From Candidatus Nanopelagicales bacterium (GTDB lineage: Bacteria > Actinomycetota > Actinomycetes > S36-B12 > CAIYMF01): a DNA stretch of 64,000 nt. A program made the position numbers and the translations under genes. Each line of letters begins with the position of its first letter. The stretch's first letter is position 1. A model generated the notes under the pieces. The model was not told the DNA's origin and ran no database searches. It saw nothing but the letters and a program-made list of their open reading frames with translations. Positions 36,286-45,047 of this stretch are shown here, in pieces. Location: contig JAFIHG010000014.1 in assembly GCA_017848795.1 (NCBI GenBank), forward strand, positions 1 to 64,000, written 5' to 3'.

Positions 36286-36359
36286 GCCGCCTTAGCTCAG
36301 TTGGCCAGAGCATCGCTCTTGTAAAGCGAGGGTCGTCGGTTCGAACCCGACAGGCGGCT
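36286..36359 (+). tRNA. tRNA-Thr (anticodon TGT)
   Basis: A full cloverleaf can be drawn by hand: acceptor GCCGCCT/AGGCGGC, D arm GCTC..GAGC, anticodon stem TCGCT/AGCGA with loop CTTGTAA (anticodon TGT), a 5-nt variable region, and T arm GTCGG-TTCGAAC-CCGAC. The discriminator base is T and CCA is not encoded. It reads threonine ACA/ACG. It stands alone. No integrase or duplicated 3' end is next to it, so it does not look like a used integration site. Confidence 0.95.
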
Positions 36360-36377
36360 CGGCAGGGGCGGTACGCC

Positions 36378-36734
36378 CTACTCCGCGCGTACGACGTACA
36401 CCTTGCGCAGGTCCTCGTGCACGGTCCAGGTCGTACGGGCGCCGGCGGCGAGCATCCCGACGTCGCCCGGGCCGACCTGCAGCGTCGGGCCGCCGGCTAC
36501 CTCGATGGTCGCGCGTCCGCGCAGCACGACGAACACCTCGTCGGACTCGACGTCGGTGCTCGTGCCCGCAGTGTGCTGCCAGACCCCGACCGCCACCGCG
36601 TCGTCCTCGGCGAGCTCGTGCACGGCCACCCGGGGGTCGCCCGTGACGACCTGGTCGACAGGGAGCGGGTCATCGGTCAGCTCCTGGTCGGCGAGGGAGG
36701 CGGCGCGTACGACCCGGCAGGTGCGGTTCAGCAT
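36378..36734 (-). CDS. Cupin-domain protein
   Basis: This 118-residue protein is a single small beta-barrel. DEVFVVLRGRATIEVAGG followed by LQVGPGDVGMLAAGARTTWT is the cupin motif pair. The usual metal histidines of motif 1 are missing (SDEVFVV without HxH), as in the DUF861/Cupin_3 subgroup, so it may bind a small molecule without metal. Its 3' end is 19 bp from the tRNA gene on the other strand. Role unknown. Confidence 0.8.
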   Translation of the reverse strand: MLNRTCRVVRAASLADQELTDDPLPVDQVVTGDPRVAVHELAEDDAVAVGVWQHTAGTSTDVESDEVFVVLRGRATIEVAGGPTLQVGPGDVGMLAAGARTTWTVHEDLRKVYVVRAE

Positions 36735-36776
36735 GCGCCCATCCTGGCGAACGCCCGGAGCCGGCGGCTCGCCGAG

Positions 36777-36803
36777 GGGAATGACAGCGGGGAATGACAG
36801 CGG
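36777..36803. repeat. 13-bp tandem duplication
   Basis: GGGAATGACAGCGG occurs at 36777-36790 and again at 36790-36803 (period 13) in the spacer upstream of the DUF3263 gene. It may be chance duplication or a double binding site; nothing more can be said from one instance. Confidence 0.5.
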
Positions 36804-36894
36804 TGGAATTCAGGCTCTAGAGTGCACCTGGGAGTGTCCCCGGCCCGGCCGGGTGGCACGGCCGGACCGGCACCGGGTGAGCACGAGGAGAGCG

Positions 36895-37188
36895 ATGGAC
36901 AGCGCGCACGTGATCGAACGGTCCGCCCCGCAGCCGGGCGAGCTGTCCGACCGCGACCGGCAGATCCTGGAGTTCGAGCGGCAGTGGTGGCGCTACGCGG
37001 GCGCCAAGGAGCAGGCGGTACGCGAGCTGTTCGACCTCAGCGCCACGCGCTACTACCAGGTGCTCAACGGGCTGCTCGACAACCCTGCGGCGCTCGCCTT
37101 CGACCCGATGCTGGTGAAGCGGCTGCGGCGGATGCGGGCCAGCCGGCAGCGCCAGCGCTCCGCGCGCCGGCTCGGCCTGGAGCCGTGA
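36895..37188 (+). CDS. DUF3263 small DNA-binding-like protein
   Basis: This 97-residue protein starts at ATG 36895 with GAGGAG upstream. It contains RQILEFERQWWRYAGAKEQA, RELFDLSATRYYQVLNGLLD and a basic tail RMRASRQRQRSARRLG. The pattern (E..WW...G.KE..I...F..S...YYQ.LN.L) is that of DUF3263, a helix-turn-helix-like family restricted to Actinomycetota. It is coupled by GTGA to a LytR_C-domain gene, the arrangement usual for this family. Function is unknown. Confidence 0.88.
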   Translation: MDSAHVIERSAPQPGELSDRDRQILEFERQWWRYAGAKEQAVRELFDLSATRYYQVLNGLLDNPAALAFDPMLVKRLRRMRASRQRQRSARRLGLEP

Positions 37189-37850
37189 CCCCGGCGCCGG
37201 ACGACCCGGCGCAGCCTCCCGACCCGTCCGGCCCCGACCCCGACACCGTTCCCACGACGGTGCTGCGCCGGCACGCCAAGCCCGAACCGCGGACCGCCCT
37301 GTCGCGGCTGCTGGTGCCGGTGCTGATCGCGGCGATCGCGCTCGCCGCGCTCGTCGCGGGCTGGCGGACGTTGCAGGCGCGCAGCGGCGATCCGTTGCAG
37401 CCCGTCCCGCCCGCGGTGGTGCCGACCGGGCCGAGCCCTTCCACCCACCCGGCGCGTACGACCCCGCCCGCCACACCGGGACCCCCCGCCACGGCGGCCC
37501 CGTCCGCGAGCGGCGATGCCGGCCGCCCCGACCCCTCGCGGACGGGCGAACCGCCGCGGCGCCCGCGATGGAACCGCACCGTGCCGGTGGTCGTGCTCAA
37601 CGCGACGTCGCGTACCGGGCTCGCGGCCTCGGTCGCCGCCCGGCTGCGCGCCAAGGGCTGGCAGGTGACGGGCGTCGGCAACTGGCGTTCCGGGGGAGTC
37701 GGGCGCACGACGATCTTCCACCGCCGCGACCCGCGTGCGGTGCTCACGCTCGTGCACGACCTGCCCGGGTCGGTGCCGTACCGGAAACTGCTGCCCGGGA
37801 TGCCCAGCTCCGGCCTGGTGCTGGTGCTGGCCGCCGACTTCCCCGGCTGA
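37185..37850 (+). CDS. LytR C-terminal-domain membrane protein
   Basis: This 221-residue protein has a Pro-rich cytoplasmic N terminus with TVLRRHAKPEPRT, one membrane helix (LLVPVLIAAIALAALVAGWR, about residues 44-63), a Pro/Thr/Ser-rich linker and an extracytoplasmic LytR_C domain (VPVVVLNATSRTGLAASVAA). That domain also ends many LCP-family cell-wall ligases, but no LCP catalytic domain is present here. GTG 37185 overlaps the previous stop. It is probably involved in envelope or cell-wall processes. Confidence 0.86.
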   Translation: MTPAPDDPAQPPDPSGPDPDTVPTTVLRRHAKPEPRTALSRLLVPVLIAAIALAALVAGWRTLQARSGDPLQPVPPAVVPTGPSPSTHPARTTPPATPGPPATAAPSASGDAGRPDPSRTGEPPRRPRWNRTVPVVVLNATSRTGLAASVAARLRAKGWQVTGVGNWRSGGVGRTTIFHRRDPRAVLTLVHDLPGSVPYRKLLPGMPSSGLVLVLAADFPG

Positions 37851-37938
37851 CCGCGCAAGAGCCCCCACCGAGGGCCCGCCGACCGGGCGGCGCTAGGGTG
37901 GCTGCGCCCCCGGCGACGGGCGGCGCACAACTGAACAC

Positions 37939-38081
37939 CTCATCTCGAGGGGCAGAGGGACACGGCCCGATGAAGCCCCGGCAACCGACCGGTCACGTGC
38001 GGACCACCGCGCCCTTCTGGGGCCAGCCGGTGAAGGTGCCAATTCCGTCCGGCCCGCAGAGCGCGGGCACGGGAAGATGAG
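37939..38081 (+). promoter_or_regulatory. SAM riboswitch (S-box superfamily) controlling thrC
   Basis: The region shows the S-box core: closing stem CTCATCT (37939-37945) with AGATGAG (38075-38081); GAGGGACACGGCCCGATGAA; GCCCCGGCAACC; GGTGCCAATTCC; and GGGAAGATGAG. These match conserved segments of SAM-I/SAM-IV riboswitches. Threonine synthase starts 18 bp after the aptamer, so ligand binding would act on translation start or on early termination. I cannot tell SAM-I from SAM-IV without a covariance model. Direct reading of the motif is strong; ligand is inferred. Confidence 0.85.
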
Positions 38082-38099
38082 CAGGAAGAAGGCCTCCTC

Positions 38100-39389
38100 A
38101 TGACCGCTCCCACGACTCCGACCGTACGCGCCGACTTCGGCCCCGCGACCGGGTTGACCTGCCGCGAGTGCGGCGCCGGGTACGCGCTGGGTGCGGCGTA
38201 CGCCTGCGCCGACTGCTTCGGGCCACTCGAGATCGCGTACGAGTTCGGCGGCGTGACCCGCGAGCGGATCGCCGCCGGCCCGGCCTCGATCTGGCGCTAC
38301 GCGCCGCTGCTGCCGGTCGCGCCGTACGCCGCGGACGAGCCCAACCTCGCCCCCGGCCTCACGTCGCTGGTGCGGGCGGACAACCTGGCGCGTGCGCTGG
38401 GCATGACCGGGACGCTGTGGGTCAAGGACGAACGGGCTAACCCCACCCACTCCTTCAAGGACCGGGTCGTCGCCGTCGCGCAGAGCGCGGCGCGCCGGCT
38501 CGGGCTGCGTACCCTCGCCTGCGCCTCCACCGGCAATCTCGCCAACGCCGTCGCGGCGGCCGCGGCGCGCGCGGGCATGGGTTCGGTCGTCGTGATCCCG
38601 CACGACCTCGAGGCGGGCAAGACCCTCACCACGGCGGCGTACGGCGGCACGCTGCTCGCTGTACGGGGCAGCTACGACGACGTCAACCGGCTCTGCAGCG
38701 AGCTGATCGGCGAGCCCTTCACGCAGGACTGGGGCTTCGTCAACGTGAACCTGCGCCCGTACTACGCGGAGGGCAGCAAGACGCTCGGTTACGAGATCGC
38801 CGAGCAGCTGGGCTGGCGGCTGCCGCAGCAGGTGGTGGTGCCGGTCGCGTCCGGCTCGCTGCTGACCAAGGTGGACAAGGCGTGGCGGGAGCTGACCGGG
38901 CTCGGCCTGGTGCAGGACAGCCCGTACCGCATGTACGGCGCGCAGGCCACCGGCTGCTCCCCGGTCGCCCAGGCCTTCCGCTCCGGAGCCGACGTCGTAC
39001 GCCCGGTACGCCCCGACACCATCGCGCGCTCGCTCGCGATCGGGAACCCGGCCGACGGCCCGTACGCGCTCGACGTGGCGCGGCGCACCGGCGGTGCGGT
39101 CGCCGACGTCGACGACGCGGCGATCGTCGACGGGATCCGGCTGCTGGCACGTACCGAGGGGATCTTCGGCGAGACCGCGGGCGGGGTCACGGTCGCGACG
39201 CTGCAGGCGCTGCTCGCCGCCGGGACGCTGGACCCGGCTGCCGAGACGGTGATCCTCAACACCGGCGACGGGCTCAAGACGCTCGACGCGGTCGCCGGTG
39301 TCGTCGGGCCGACGGCGACCATCGACGCCGACGTCGCGCAGGTGACCGCCGCGCTCGCCCCCACCCCGCTCCCGACGTCACTGTCCTGA
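38100..39389 (+). CDS. thrC: Threonine synthase
   Basis: This 429-residue PLP enzyme converts O-phosphohomoserine to threonine. A zinc-ribbon-like N terminus (LTCRECGAGYALGAAYACAD with CF) precedes the fold type II core. The PLP lysine is in NPTHSFKDRVVAVAQS, the phosphate loop region in ASTGNLANAVAAAAA, and later VASGSLLTKVDKAWREL and ETAGGVTVATL. Homoserine-derived carbon is the branch point between threonine and methionine/SAM, so the upstream SAM riboswitch makes regulatory sense. The thrC-MoaD-like-groEL order is also known from Streptomyces. Confidence 0.95.
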   Translation: MTAPTTPTVRADFGPATGLTCRECGAGYALGAAYACADCFGPLEIAYEFGGVTRERIAAGPASIWRYAPLLPVAPYAADEPNLAPGLTSLVRADNLARALGMTGTLWVKDERANPTHSFKDRVVAVAQSAARRLGLRTLACASTGNLANAVAAAAARAGMGSVVVIPHDLEAGKTLTTAAYGGTLLAVRGSYDDVNRLCSELIGEPFTQDWGFVNVNLRPYYAEGSKTLGYEIAEQLGWRLPQQVVVPVASGSLLTKVDKAWRELTGLGLVQDSPYRMYGAQATGCSPVAQAFRSGADVVRPVRPDTIARSLAIGNPADGPYALDVARRTGGAVADVDDAAIVDGIRLLARTEGIFGETAGGVTVATLQALLAAGTLDPAAETVILNTGDGLKTLDAVAGVVGPTATIDADVAQVTAALAPTPLPTSLS

Positions 39390-39497
39390 GGGTCGAGAAC
39401 CACCCGACCAGGCCGGGGTTTTCCGACCCTGGCACAGTGACGTGGAGACGTCGGGGACGTTGGAGACGTCGGACCCGACCAGCACCGAGGAGTCGCC

Positions 39498-39785
39498 GTG
39501 GCCGTGACAGTCCGTATCCCGACCATCCTGCGTACGTACACCGACGGGCGGGCGGAGGTGGAGCTGCAGCCCGGCGTACCGACGGTCGCGGGAGTGCTGG
39601 AGGCGCTCGACGCGCAGGCCCCGGGGATCTCGGGACGCGTCCTCGACGACAGCGGGGCGCTGCGCCGCTTCGTGAACGTCTACGTCGGCGACGAGGACGT
39701 CCGCTTCGGCGACGGGCTCGCGACCCCGGTCGAGGACGGGGCCCAGGTGTCGATCATCCCCGCGGTCGCGGGCGGCGCCGGCTGA
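39498..39785 (+). CDS. cysO: CysO-like sulfur carrier protein
   Basis: This 95-residue beta-grasp protein begins AVTVRIPTILRTYTDGRAEV and ends RFVNVYVGDEDVRFGDGLAT, then ...SIIPAVAGGAG. It is very close to mycobacterial CysO, the thiocarboxylated donor for CysM cysteine synthesis, whose sequence as I recall it ends in AVAGG. Here Ala-Gly follows the Gly-Gly, so a protease would have to trim it before adenylation. CysM and the JAMM protease Mec are not adjacent. It starts at GTG 39498, 108 bp after thrC. Confidence 0.85.
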   Translation: MAVTVRIPTILRTYTDGRAEVELQPGVPTVAGVLEALDAQAPGISGRVLDDSGALRRFVNVYVGDEDVRFGDGLATPVEDGAQVSIIPAVAGGAG

Positions 39786-39794
39786 CGCACCCGC

Positions 39795-40166
39795 TCACTC
39801 GGGGATGCGGTCGTCGAGCTCGTCGACGTAGTGCATCGCGGCCTCCTCGGCGCTGAGCTCGTGCCGGTCGTCCAGGCCCTCGGTCGTGCACTCGGCGAGG
39901 ACGTCGTCCGCGACCGCGTCCGCGGCGTGCGCGTCGTCCTCGACGAGCCGGGGTACGGCCCCGCCGCGCTCGTCGGCGCGCAGCATCCGGTCCGAGAGGT
40001 GCCCGCGGCCCGGGTCGTCGGAGCCGAACTCCTCCTCGAGCTCGCCCGACATCCGCGCGGCGACCTCGTCGCCCGCCTGGCCCCTGCCGCGGTACGCGGG
40101 CGCGCCGTACGGAGCGTGACCCGTTCCCGTACCGTCGTACTCCGACCTGTCCACCGGTCCGCTCAT
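39795..40166 (-). CDS. Acidic hypothetical protein (DUF5709-like)
   Basis: This 123-residue protein starts at ATG 40166. It is hydrophilic and acidic, with no membrane segment. Features are SGELEEEFGSDDPGRGHLSD, RGGAVPRLVEDDAHAADAVA and a conserved-looking end ELSAEEAAMHYVDELDD. The SAEEAA.H ending resembles DUF5709 proteins of actinobacteria, which have no known function. It is convergent with cysO and divergent from groEL. Likely intrinsically disordered. Confidence 0.65.
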   Translation of the reverse strand: MSGPVDRSEYDGTGTGHAPYGAPAYRGRGQAGDEVAARMSGELEEEFGSDDPGRGHLSDRMLRADERGGAVPRLVEDDAHAADAVADDVLAECTTEGLDDRHELSAEEAAMHYVDELDDRIPE

Positions 40167-40240
40167 GCCCCCATCCTGCTCTCGTAGCGGCCCGGCTGCT
40201 GCGCAGACGGCCCGGAACCTGGGGTCCGTACGGGTGCTGG

Positions 40241-40267
40241 CTTGCACTCGAGGCCCGAGAGTGCCAA
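40241..40267 (+). promoter_or_regulatory. CIRCE-like HrcA operator 1
   Basis: CTTGCACTC-N9-GAGTGCCAA (40241-40249 and 40259-40267) is close to the CIRCE consensus TTAGCACTC-N9-GAGTGCTAA, with exact N9 spacing. The left half also provides a TTGCAC -35-like box for groEL. Confidence 0.85.
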
Positions 40268-40275
40268 CAATGTCG

Positions 40276-40302
40276 TTAGCACTCTCCCTGGCCGAGTGAC
40301 AA
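40276..40302 (+). promoter_or_regulatory. CIRCE-like HrcA operator 2
   Basis: TTAGCACTC-N9-GAGTGACAA (40276-40284 and 40294-40302): a perfect left half and a right half with two changes from consensus. Together with operator 1 it gives a double HrcA site 140 bp before groEL. Heat shock should relieve repression. Confidence 0.87.
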
Positions 40303-40339
40303 CGACGCCGGGAGGGTCGTTCCATGACCTCCGCAGTGA

Positions 40340-42168
<1,829 letters not shown>

Positions 42169-42189
42169 TCCGTAAGCCCCGTACGACAC

Positions 42190-42230
42190 CGATGGGGAGG
42201 CCCCGCAAGGGGCCTCCCCATCGTCGTATT
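42190..42230 (+). terminator. groEL terminator hairpin
   Basis: CGATGGGGAGGCCCC (42190-42204), GCAA tetraloop, and the exact 15-bp complement (42209-42223), followed by TCGTATTT. The stable stem with a GNRA loop and a T-rich tail makes this the clearest intrinsic terminator of the window. It lies 120 bp after the groEL stop. Confidence 0.9.
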
Positions 42231-42234
42231 TGCG

Positions 42235-42295
42235 CGTGTCCCTGCTCGAATCGTCGTCAACTCGCTGAGTTGACGACGATTCGAGCAGGGACACG
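42235..42295. repeat. Palindromic repeat, copy 2 (perfect)
   Basis: Exact 29-bp arms (42235-42263 and 42267-42295) around loop GCT. The arm begins CGTGTCCCTGCTCGAATCGT and ends CGTCAACTC. It lies between the groEL terminator and the 3' end of the DUF2786 gene, 3 bp from that stop. Confidence 0.95.
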
Positions 42296-42298
42296 GGG

Positions 42299-43066
42299 TC
42301 AGGCGCCGATGGCGTCGCGGCCGCCGAGCCGGGCGCGGCTGCCGGCGTCGCGTCCGGACTCCACGGACCGGGAGTAGCCGACGGTTCGGTTGCCGGACCA
42401 CCGGCCCCGCGCCTGGCTGGTTCGGGCGTAGAAGTCGCGCACCTGGGCGCCCCGGGCGGCCAGCACCACCGCGCCGGTCGTCGCTGGCGCGCCACCGCCG
42501 GCCGGCACGACGATGGTGCCTGCCGTCCGCTCGGCCTGCGTGCGCGCGGTGGAGAGCCGCTCGCCGATCCGGGCGGTGAACCCGGCGTAGAAATGGATCC
42601 GTGCCCGCCGCGCGTTCGTGGCGGCCGGCCAGCCGTCCGCGCCGACGGACATCTCGCCCTCCCACACCCGGCTCGCCACGTGGCCGTTTCCGGCGTGCAC
42701 CATCTGGTGCGCCAACGAGCCGAACATGGCCGCCACGTTGGCGAGGTCGGACGGTAGGCCGTACGCGAACACCGCCGTGGAGTCCGACGCGACGTCGACG
42801 AGGACGTCGTTGCTGCGGGCGATCACGCCGTAGAGCCGCACCAGGTGCCGGTTCGCCTGCTTGCGGTACTCCCCGATCGGGACGCGGCGCCGTTCGGGCT
42901 GTTCGGTCACCCGGCCCGTCGCCGAGCGGGCGAGGGCCAGGTCGACCGCGTGCAGCGTCGCGAGGTGCTGCGCCTTCGCCAGGTAGGCGTCGCGCTCGTG
43001 CTCGTTCTCGGTACGTTCGGACTTCGCCAGCAGCGCGGTGATCCGGGTGATGACGTCGACGGCCAT
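42299..43066 (-). CDS. DUF2786-domain protein
   Basis: This 255-residue protein starts at ATG 43066, where AGGAGGGAG lies upstream. The N-terminal DUF2786 domain reads ITRITALLAKSERTENEHER and AQHLATLHAVDLAL. The middle has VFAYGLPSDLANVAAMFGSL followed by AHQMVHAGNGH; the C terminus is Gly/Arg/Ser-rich. No catalytic set can be named. Palindromic repeat copies flank it on both sides (42235 and 43172), an arrangement that could mark a mobile or exchanged segment. Function unknown. Confidence 0.8.
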   Translation of the reverse strand: MAVDVITRITALLAKSERTENEHERDAYLAKAQHLATLHAVDLALARSATGRVTEQPERRRVPIGEYRKQANRHLVRLYGVIARSNDVLVDVASDSTAVFAYGLPSDLANVAAMFGSLAHQMVHAGNGHVASRVWEGEMSVGADGWPAATNARRARIHFYAGFTARIGERLSTARTQAERTAGTIVVPAGGGAPATTGAVVLAARGAQVRDFYARTSQARGRWSGNRTVGYSRSVESGRDAGSRARLGGRDAIGA

Positions 43067-43171
43067 GACGGGCTCCCTCCTCACGGACCCGGGCGGGCCC
43101 TGGACCGCACACGCTAGGAAGGGCGTCCGACAGCCGTACGTATCCGACCCGGCACTTCGGCTCCCGGTCCT

Positions 43172-43232
43172 CGCGTCCCTGCTCGAATCGTCGTCAACTC
43201 AGCGAGTTGACGACGATTCGAGCAGGGACACG
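43172..43232. repeat. Palindromic repeat, copy 3
   Basis: Arms 43172-43200 and 43204-43232 around loop AGC, 28 of 29 positions paired (one C-A pair near the outer end). Same sequence family as copies 1, 2 and 4. It ends 6 bp before the LLM-gene stop codon. Confidence 0.95.
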
Positions 43233-43238
43233 GGATGT

Positions 43239-44243
43239 CTAGGAGCTGCGCCAGGCGTCGGCGACCGCGACCAGGCTGGCGGTACGGCGGGCGCGGTCGA
43301 GTCCCGGAGTGACCATCACCAGTTCGTCCACCTGCGCCTGCGCCTGCAGCTCGCGCAGCCGGGCCACGACACCGGCCGCGTCACCGGTGACCATCCGTGG
43401 GTCGTACGCCTCCCGGCGCTCGAAGTCAGCAGACGCCGCGAAGTCGCGTACCTCCTCCGGGCGCAGCGGCGTGCGGACGCCGCGACGCAGGTTGCGCATC
43501 GTGAGGGTCCATGCCGCCTCGAACTCGCGTACGTCGGCGTCGTCGTCGCTCGCGAACGTGAGCACCGACATCGCCGACCACGGCTGGTCGCCGTCGTGGC
43601 GGGGCTGGAACTCACGGCGGTACTGCCGCAGCAGCGGCACCGCGAGCTCGGGGCTCATGTGGTGCGCGAACACCGCCCGCAGTCCGTTGACGGCGGCGAA
43701 CGTCGGGCCGTAGGTGCTCGAGCCGAGCACGAACACCTCGGGGCGCTCGGCGACGACCGGCGCGGCCACCAGCGGGGCGTACGGATGCCCTTCGGGAAAG
43801 CCGTCGCCGAGGAACGCGAGCAGCTCCGCGACCTGCCCGGGGAACTCCCGGCCCGGGTCCGCGCCGATCCCGCGGCGCAGCACGTGCGCGGTGAGCGGGT
43901 CGGTCCCGGGCGCCCGGCCCAACCCGAGGTCGATGCGCCCCGGGTGCATGGCCACCAGGGTGCGGAACGTCTCGGCGACCTTGAACGCGGCATGGTTGGG
44001 CAGCATGATCCCGGCGGCACCGACCCGGATCCGTTCGGTGCGGCCCGCCAGGTGTGCGATGAGGATCTCCGGCGCGCTGCACGCCAGGCTCGTCATGTTG
44101 TGGTGCTCGGACACCCAGTACCGCCGGTACCCGGCGGCCTCTACGGCCCGCGCGACACCGACCGCCCCGTCGATCGAGGCGCTCGCGGACTCGCCGTACT
44201 CGATCCCGACGAAGTCGAGGACGGCGAGCGGCAAGGTCGTCAT
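43239..44243 (-). CDS. LLM-class flavin-dependent oxidoreductase
   Basis: This 334-residue protein belongs to the bacterial luciferase-like (YhbW-type) group. Markers are SIDGAVGVARAVEAAGYRRY, WVSEHHNMTSLACSAPEILI, RIRVGAAGIMLPNHAAFKVA, GRIDLGLGRAPGTDP and FVLGSSTYGP. It probably uses FMN or F420 to oxidise a small molecule; the family member YhbW/MsnO-type is the closest by eye. The gene stands downstream of a nitrobindin-like gene on the same strand, 49 bp apart. Confidence 0.9.
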   Translation of the reverse strand: MTTLPLAVLDFVGIEYGESASASIDGAVGVARAVEAAGYRRYWVSEHHNMTSLACSAPEILIAHLAGRTERIRVGAAGIMLPNHAAFKVAETFRTLVAMHPGRIDLGLGRAPGTDPLTAHVLRRGIGADPGREFPGQVAELLAFLGDGFPEGHPYAPLVAAPVVAERPEVFVLGSSTYGPTFAAVNGLRAVFAHHMSPELAVPLLRQYRREFQPRHDGDQPWSAMSVLTFASDDDADVREFEAAWTLTMRNLRRGVRTPLRPEEVRDFAASADFERREAYDPRMVTGDAAGVVARLRELQAQAQVDELVMVTPGLDRARRTASLVAVADAWRSS

Positions 44244-44292
44244 CGGTACGTGCTTCCCCGGCGCCGCGCCGGGCGCACGGACCCGGCGCTCC

Positions 44293-44847
44293 TCAGGCCT
44301 TGGTGAGCGTGTTGCGGTCGGTGTGGTGCATCTCGTCGCCGGTCGCGGTGAGCGTCAGCACCAGGTCGGAGGTGTAGCTGAAGCTGCCGTCGTCGTTGAA
44401 CATGAACGAGCTCGCGAACAACCCGCAGCGGGCCTTGTCCTGCAGGTACAGGTTCTGCACCAGGCCGTAGCACGGCTCGCCCGGCGTCGCCTTGAAGTCG
44501 AGCGTGCGCGCGTCCGGCTCCGCCGTGCCGCCGGCGAGGATCGCGATGCCGCGGGGCACCGCGAAGCAGCGCAGCACCTGCTTGGTCGACTCCTCCCACA
44601 GCAGGTAGCCAACCTCGTCGTGGAACGGGTCCATCTCCTCCTCGCCGTGGCGCCAGGCGGTCATCTTGTAGTTCAGCCCGTGCATCGACTGGTGACCGTT
44701 CTCGACGATCGGGATCCGTTCGAACCACGCTCTCTCGAAGTACGTCGTCTCCGCGGTCTCGTCCTCCTTGTTGTGGTACGAGAGGTCGACGCCGATGTTG
44801 CCTTCCCATGTCCCGAGCAGTGGCTCGAGCGGTCCAAGTTCACTCAT
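44293..44847 (-). CDS. FABP-like/nitrobindin-related beta-barrel protein
   Basis: This 184-residue protein starts at ATG 44847 (SELGPLEPLLGTWEGNIGVD). GTWEGNIG is a changed form of the nitrobindin GxWxGxG motif. RCFAVPRGIAILAGGTAEPD and a C-terminal MHHTDRNTLTK follow; the C-terminal HxxxARL heme-ligand segment of true nitrobindins is absent. It may bind heme differently or bind a lipid-like ligand. It is a diverged paralogue of the protein at 13200 and is co-directional with the LLM gene. Confidence 0.75.
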   Translation of the reverse strand: MSELGPLEPLLGTWEGNIGVDLSYHNKEDETAETTYFERAWFERIPIVENGHQSMHGLNYKMTAWRHGEEEMDPFHDEVGYLLWEESTKQVLRCFAVPRGIAILAGGTAEPDARTLDFKATPGEPCYGLVQNLYLQDKARCGLFASSFMFNDDGSFSYTSDLVLTLTATGDEMHHTDRNTLTKA

Positions 44848-44955
44848 ACCTCGAGTCATAGCACACGATTCTGGTTCCTGGCTGCGCTTCTCGAAGATCA
44901 GCGCCGCGATCCGCCCGGATCGGTCCCGCGCCCTGCACCGGGCCGGCCCGCACGC

Positions 44956-44990
44956 CGCGCTGTCAGCAGCGGCGCGTACCTGACAGCGCG
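44956..44990. promoter_or_regulatory. 11-bp inverted repeat upstream of ABC exporter
   Basis: CGCGCTGTCAG (44956-44966) and CTGACAGCGCG (44980-44990) are perfect complements with a 13-nt loop, 57 bp before the ABC ATPase start. It could be a repressor site or an mRNA hairpin. The word TGTCAG/CTGACA recurs at 52855-52910. Confidence 0.5.
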
Positions 44991-45047
44991 CTGTGCCCGC
45001 CCTGCCAGCGCCGCCCCTGAACGTGGTCGGGACGGAAAGGGGAACCC

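Noticed and set aside
36286-36359. tRNA-Thr as an integration site for a mobile element, with the nearby palindrome as att site
   Set aside because: There is no integrase and no second copy of the tRNA 3' end. The palindrome occurs at three other places not next to tRNA genes.
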